This document shows positions 19,401 to 20,995 of a stretch of DNA of 20,995 nt, piece after piece. A program made the position numbers and the translations under genes. The notes beneath the pieces are model-generated. The model did no database searches. It was not told where the DNA came from and worked only from the letters and a program-made list of their open reading frames with translations. This DNA is from a virus. Each line of letters starts with the position of its first letter. Positions within the stretch are counted from its first letter, which is position 1. The stretch is from IMG/VR virus record IMGVR_UViG_3300025418_000188, positions 1-20,995 of that record. The stretch is one strand, 5' to 3'.

Positions 19401-19767
19401 ATGTCGGACTAGGCCCCATTTGAGTCTTACCTTTTGTAGAAGCAATAATAAATCCAGGTCTTTGTGGATTAAATGACGAGGGGTCATTAATTTGCGATTT
19501 GTTTAAAGCCGCAAAAGTAAGGTTATAAGATACAGATCTATATTTGTTTAAAACATTCTCTCCAGGAGTTGCTCGTTGTTGTGCTTTTAATTCCTCTAGA
19601 TTAGATTTAGTAGGACCAACACCGCTACCTGTTACAGTAGGAGGCCACCCTGCATTAGAAGTTTTACGTTGTACTGAACTATCAGTTGATTTGCCTGAAA
19701 GAGTTCCATATGTTACTGATTGCCAAGGATAGCCAGTCGGTGAATAAAGATTATCTGCATTAGGCAT
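16417..19767 (-). CDS. Large baseplate hub protein candidate (gp27/gpD-like) with low-complexity C-terminal tail
   Basis: This 1,116-residue protein sits directly before the gp5-like spike, where a hub partner is expected. Residues about 190-330 (SSGKYDMYIDNVDIVTL, HFEIVEPYSINGFMEAI, VFTVGIINAEIDI) and 640-760 (ISGEITILGDPFFLTD, EVAFSGMYKIISIRHEFKRG) have the strand pattern of gp27 / P2 gpD-type hubs, notably the final strand pair before TLEIVR. Between them is a Ser/Asn/Pro/Gln-rich linker at about 581-640. The N-terminal 190 residues and the last 355 are low-complexity; the tail holds a glycine-zipper-like hydrophobic stretch at about 952-990. T4 gp27 is about 390 residues, so this is nearly three times longer. 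AGGA lies seven bases before the ATG. The hub assignment rests on fold pattern and position and is not certain. Confidence 0.65.
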   Translation of the reverse strand: MPNADNLYSPTGYPWQSVTYGTLSGKSTDSSVQRKTSNAGWPPTVTGSGVGPTKSNLEELKAQQRATPGENVLNKYRSVSYNLTFAALNKSQINDPSSFNPQRPGFIIASTKGKTQMGPSPTFSNVPAPPSTSASSQDTTTYKFVDEITGQVQSNNVVENNVPSSIPNETSGIVNQQNQTRQSQVDSYNKVSSGKYDMYIDNVDIVTLCSYTNDVKTALATEIHFEIVEPYSINGFMEAIQAGALWGGFNDYISGSYALIVDFYGYPDDEGTPDPVLIAEATRVFTVGIINAEIDINNRGTVYKVAVQPVSAKALKVSSSSNTRGMTIKGKSVEEMLKNYATIRNNQNIDDAQSTNIPVAQVDSYSIIFPRLDENGNPMVDKNGNIIGEPNEIAKATHKHVNPPMNDTATPGTAYQVSSQLKQPSSASGSNIVFDEHQATFASGVDILTVIQSVVMDSSYIGDTLEAFYKSVKNKTSLGSNIVDENGNIKYFSVIPKVYVNPGNNNETNQPPTKYVYMVVPRKILYNSALPGASRDVISQKVINNRVSRVYNYIYTGQNTDVLDFKIKFDALFFEELPKAMGNSTQNPSATSSSPNNSANIERNPQPSAQAYNTPQATAPQKGTYNQSSNAPDGQVNAKDRIEEPWEQIKKAMYGVINNSKSGLISGEITILGDPFFLTDASNGNSSMVSPGASIKSTVNPSTSEVNILINFRNPTDLNDGTGFMQFDNNEVAFSGMYKIISIRHEFKRGVFKQTLEIVRSPSQATKTSSQEESTPGSSWNSAANPNDQSAVNSGPIPAPVNGNQINVNAVTSLPTTTNSDPGSLSGNLSGASGAQNSVSSLYGIAPGNNTSSLGIKASAGALFAAQSSLNESAALVTSAQKVLNQAIPGTSLAQVTNVASTLNSKLSSVLNPNALAVSPSLAINQVGQNINQVLNGSVNNIANQFKINPVGLTGLTGAISGALLGSLIGSGKGKQVATALGALAGLAATIPKNVNLQQASSQGLNIEGMTQQEIKNLPPIVAPQVPNLTSFIPTTTAVGINNPLSNLTSGPLASIQSGQLGSGLYQITQATNISTSVEGIQQLTGQAASVGQSVINTVGSKTVASLSPLVNTING
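16426..16438 (-). promoter_or_regulatory. Late-promoter-like element before the spike gene
   Basis: The minus strand reads TGTAAATACTATA inside the last codons of the hub gene. TGTAAATA is one base from NATAAATA and is followed by CTATA, like the GTATA after the other elements. The inferred start near 16425 would leave a leader of about 15 bases. Confidence 0.35.
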
Positions 19768-19768
19768 A

Positions 19769-20068
19769 TTATATTCCTAAAGTTACTTTAATTGAACTTA
19801 GTTTAGGTAGATAAATCTGTAGGCCAGCTATCATATCAAAAACAGGATCTTGAATAACTTGAGGATTTCTTACAGCAAATACCCACCATAAACCTACATC
19901 ACCGTATAAGTCAAAAGACAATAAATCGGGTCTAAATTCATAGTTTTTAGGAATGGTATATAAAATATCATCTACTTCTGAAGGTATCTGTCTCCAGTTT
20001 ATAACATCCAAATAACCATACGCTTGATTTGTTGTATAATACGGACTTAATGAGTTATAGACAGCCAT
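19769..20068 (-). CDS. 53: Baseplate wedge protein, gp53-like (short form)
   Basis: With the start at 20068 this is a 99-residue protein. The gp53 signature is at residues 45-68: FRPDLLSFDLYGD followed by LWWVFAVRN, then DPVFDMIAGLQIYLP, the LysM-like pattern of gp53 wedge proteins. T4 gp53 is about 196 residues, so only the conserved core is present, as in other marine T4-like phages. In T4 it binds adjacent wedges and locks the ring around the hub. I chose 20068 over an in-frame ATG at 20110 because MAVYNSLSPYY is a natural N-terminus, AAAAGGA lies eight bases upstream, and the ATG overlaps the previous stop by one base (TAATG). The longer form would overlap the previous gene by 43 bases. 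Confidence 0.85.
   Translation of the reverse strand: MAVYNSLSPYYTTNQAYGYLDVINWRQIPSEVDDILYTIPKNYEFRPDLLSFDLYGDVGLWWVFAVRNPQVIQDPVFDMIAGLQIYLPKLSSIKVTLGI
19775..19778 (-). promoter_or_regulatory. Ribosome binding site of the hub candidate
   Basis: AGGA on the minus strand, seven bases before the ATG at 19767. It lies within the end of the gp53-like gene, whose stop is one base from this ATG. Confidence 0.6.
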
Positions 20069-20901
20069 TATAATAATCCTTTTTGGCGTTGAGCAGGAGA
20101 ACCTATCCATCCTGATACTGTATTGTCAAGCATTTCCTGTCTACTGTACATAGGTTTACATTGTAGAATTATAGTAGATTTGGTAGGAACTGATGCTTCT
20201 AGAAATGAAGGATCGTTCAAATAAAAATAATCTACATCATTTGGTAAATCTATTTTAAAACTTTGAATAGCAATAGGAACGCTATCTAACATAAAAGTTC
20301 CATAGGCATGTAATCTACAAATGGGCGGCGGACTACCAGCTAGATTATCACTACCACCAAATCTACCTTTAGTCAATGCTCTTAACAAATGCACAGTTGA
20401 AAGATAAGTTACAGCATCTGTAGTATTTTGTACAGTGAAAACACCTTGAATACTAATGTCACCTACATAACTGCTTTTATAAAAGTTGATTGAATAGTTA
20501 CTATGAATTGGGTTTTCAGTAGCATAATCGGCTTTGTGTTCAAAACTAATTTGAGGAGTGTATGGAAAAATAATGCTATTCAGTGATTTTAAATTGCCGC
20601 CAGCGCCAGACGTATATACTGCTGATTGATATAATGTAGGTACTTGAATTCTAACTCTCATATCTTGAGTTTTTTTATTAGCATTAGTAACTAAAGGAGT
20701 TTGTAACTGTACACCTACTTCAGCACCCGGAATACTTTGTGCAGGTCGAGCAGCGCCACTGGCTGTAACGGTACCTGCAGGATTTTTAGCAATAGCCGCT
20801 AATACATTAGCATTATAGTCTGAAGCACCAACCACAGGGGCGTTGGCTACATCTGCTGTAGGTGTATTAGATACAAATTGATAGTTTCCGGAAAGGGGCA
20901 T
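20068..20901 (-). CDS. 48: Baseplate/tail-tube cap protein, gp48-like
   Basis: This 277-residue protein has an unordered Ala/Pro/Thr-rich N-terminus (about 1-75) and then a compact domain. Landmarks are IIFPYTPQISF (110-120), HSNYSINFYKSS, GVFTVQNTTDAVTYLSTVHL, PPPICRLHAYG (201-211), LPNDVDY (219-225) and VPTKSTIILQCKPMYSRQEM (238-257). From memory this pattern matches proteins annotated gp48, the tail-tube cap, in marine T4-like phages; T4 gp48 is about 364 residues. Its place beside gp53 and the hub fits a baseplate connector. Alternatives are a gp54-like tube initiator or another tube-end protein. AAGGA lies nine bases before the ATG, and a late-promoter-like element lies just upstream, so it is probably the first gene of this transcript. 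Its stop overlaps the gp53 start by one base. Confidence 0.65.
   Translation of the reverse strand: MPLSGNYQFVSNTPTADVANAPVVGASDYNANVLAAIAKNPAGTVTASGAARPAQSIPGAEVGVQLQTPLVTNANKKTQDMRVRIQVPTLYQSAVYTSGAGGNLKSLNSIIFPYTPQISFEHKADYATENPIHSNYSINFYKSSYVGDISIQGVFTVQNTTDAVTYLSTVHLLRALTKGRFGGSDNLAGSPPPICRLHAYGTFMLDSVPIAIQSFKIDLPNDVDYFYLNDPSFLEASVPTKSTIILQCKPMYSRQEMLDNTVSGWIGSPAQRQKGLL
20077..20083 (-). promoter_or_regulatory. Ribosome binding site fixing the gp53 start
   Basis: AAAAGGA on the minus strand, eight bases before the ATG at 20068. This is the best-looking ribosome binding site in the window and decides for the shorter gp53 form. Confidence 0.7.
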
Positions 20902-20910
20902 AAATATTAT

Positions 20911-20915
20911 TCCTT
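20911..20915 (-). promoter_or_regulatory. Ribosome binding site of the gp48-like gene
   Basis: AAGGA on the minus strand, nine bases before the ATG at 20901. Confidence 0.6.
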
Positions 20916-20930
20916 GATATACTATTTAAC
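20915..20930 (-). promoter_or_regulatory. Late-promoter-like element before the gp48-like gene
   Basis: The minus strand reads GTTAAATAGTATATCA. TTAAATA is one base from ATAAATA, and fourteen bases match the element before gp25 exactly. The inferred start near 20917 gives a leader of about 16 bases that carries the AAGGA ribosome binding site. Confidence 0.45.
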
Positions 20931-20963
20931 CTTAAATAAAGTGCTAATATTTTAAAGATTCGG

Positions 20964-20991
20964 TTGACACTAGCAATTTCCGTGCTAAACT
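20964..20991 (+). promoter_or_regulatory. Possible sigma70-type promoter reading out of the right edge, with internal dyad
   Basis: The plus strand has TTGACA at 20964-20969, a 16-base spacer and TAAACT at 20986-20991. The -35 is perfect and the -10 has four of six consensus bases. A dyad TAGCA-n7-TGCTA (20971-20987) fills most of the spacer and could be an operator. The downstream gene would lie outside the window, so this remains tentative. Confidence 0.35.
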
Positions 20992-20995
20992 AAAA

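Noticed and set aside
20069-20110. In-frame upstream ATG that would add 14 residues to the gp53-like protein
   Set aside because: It lies inside the end of the gp48-like gene, has no ribosome binding site and adds an unlikely MDRFSCSTPKRIII leader. The ATG at 20068 has AAAAGGA and a TAATG overlap.
20902-20995. Intrinsic terminator in the right-edge noncoding stretch
   Set aside because: The only stem (TAGCA-n7-TGCTA) is five base pairs and has no following T-run on either strand.
1-20995. Defence system, CRISPR array, tRNA, insertion sequence or homing endonuclease hidden among the structural genes
   Set aside because: Coding sequence is continuous with baseplate proteins and the gaps are too short; no repeat array, cloverleaf, transposase or endonuclease motif was seen.

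Overview
The window is a late structural-gene block of a T4-like contractile-tailed phage (myovirus), not a cellular chromosome. Every convincing gene lies on the minus strand. They are packed end to end with spacings of -1 to about 50 bases, and only about 150 bases lie outside genes. Base composition is AT-rich throughout. The proteins resemble those of marine T4-like phages (cyanophage and pelagiphage type) more than T4 itself: gp53 is very short, gp6 is long, and a giant structural protein follows gp6. The host cannot be read from this window, which holds no metabolic gene, tRNA or integrase.

Layout in transcription order, from high to low coordinates: (1) 20902-20995, a noncoding leader with a late-promoter candidate reading left and a possible sigma70-type promoter reading right, out of the window. 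(2) 20068-20901, a gp48-like baseplate/tail-tube cap protein. (3) 19769-20068, a gp53-like wedge protein. (4) 16417-19767, a large gp27/gpD-like baseplate hub candidate with a long low-complexity tail. (5) 14044-16410, a gp5-like spike with an OB-fold, a beta-helix and a C-terminal lytic transglycosylase-like domain. (6) 13587-14033, gp25, a wedge/sheath-initiator protein. (7) 10247-13540, gp6, a wedge protein. (8) 1-10244, a giant structural protein of at least 3,414 residues in the place where T4 has gene 7. It runs off the left edge.

Together these genes build the baseplate. The hub candidate and spike form the central piercing device, gp25, gp6 and gp53 form the wedges, and the gp48-like protein joins the hub to the tail tube. 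The giant protein probably decorates or extends the wedge ring. Three or four copies of a TAAATA-n-TATA late-promoter-like element sit just before gp48, gp5, gp25 and gp6, suggesting several overlapping late transcripts.

No hidden defence system, CRISPR array or mobile element was found. The most interesting points are the giant protein with a seven-blade FG-GAP-type propeller, the rearranged spike protein, the glycine-zipper segment in the hub tail, and the shared promoter motif.
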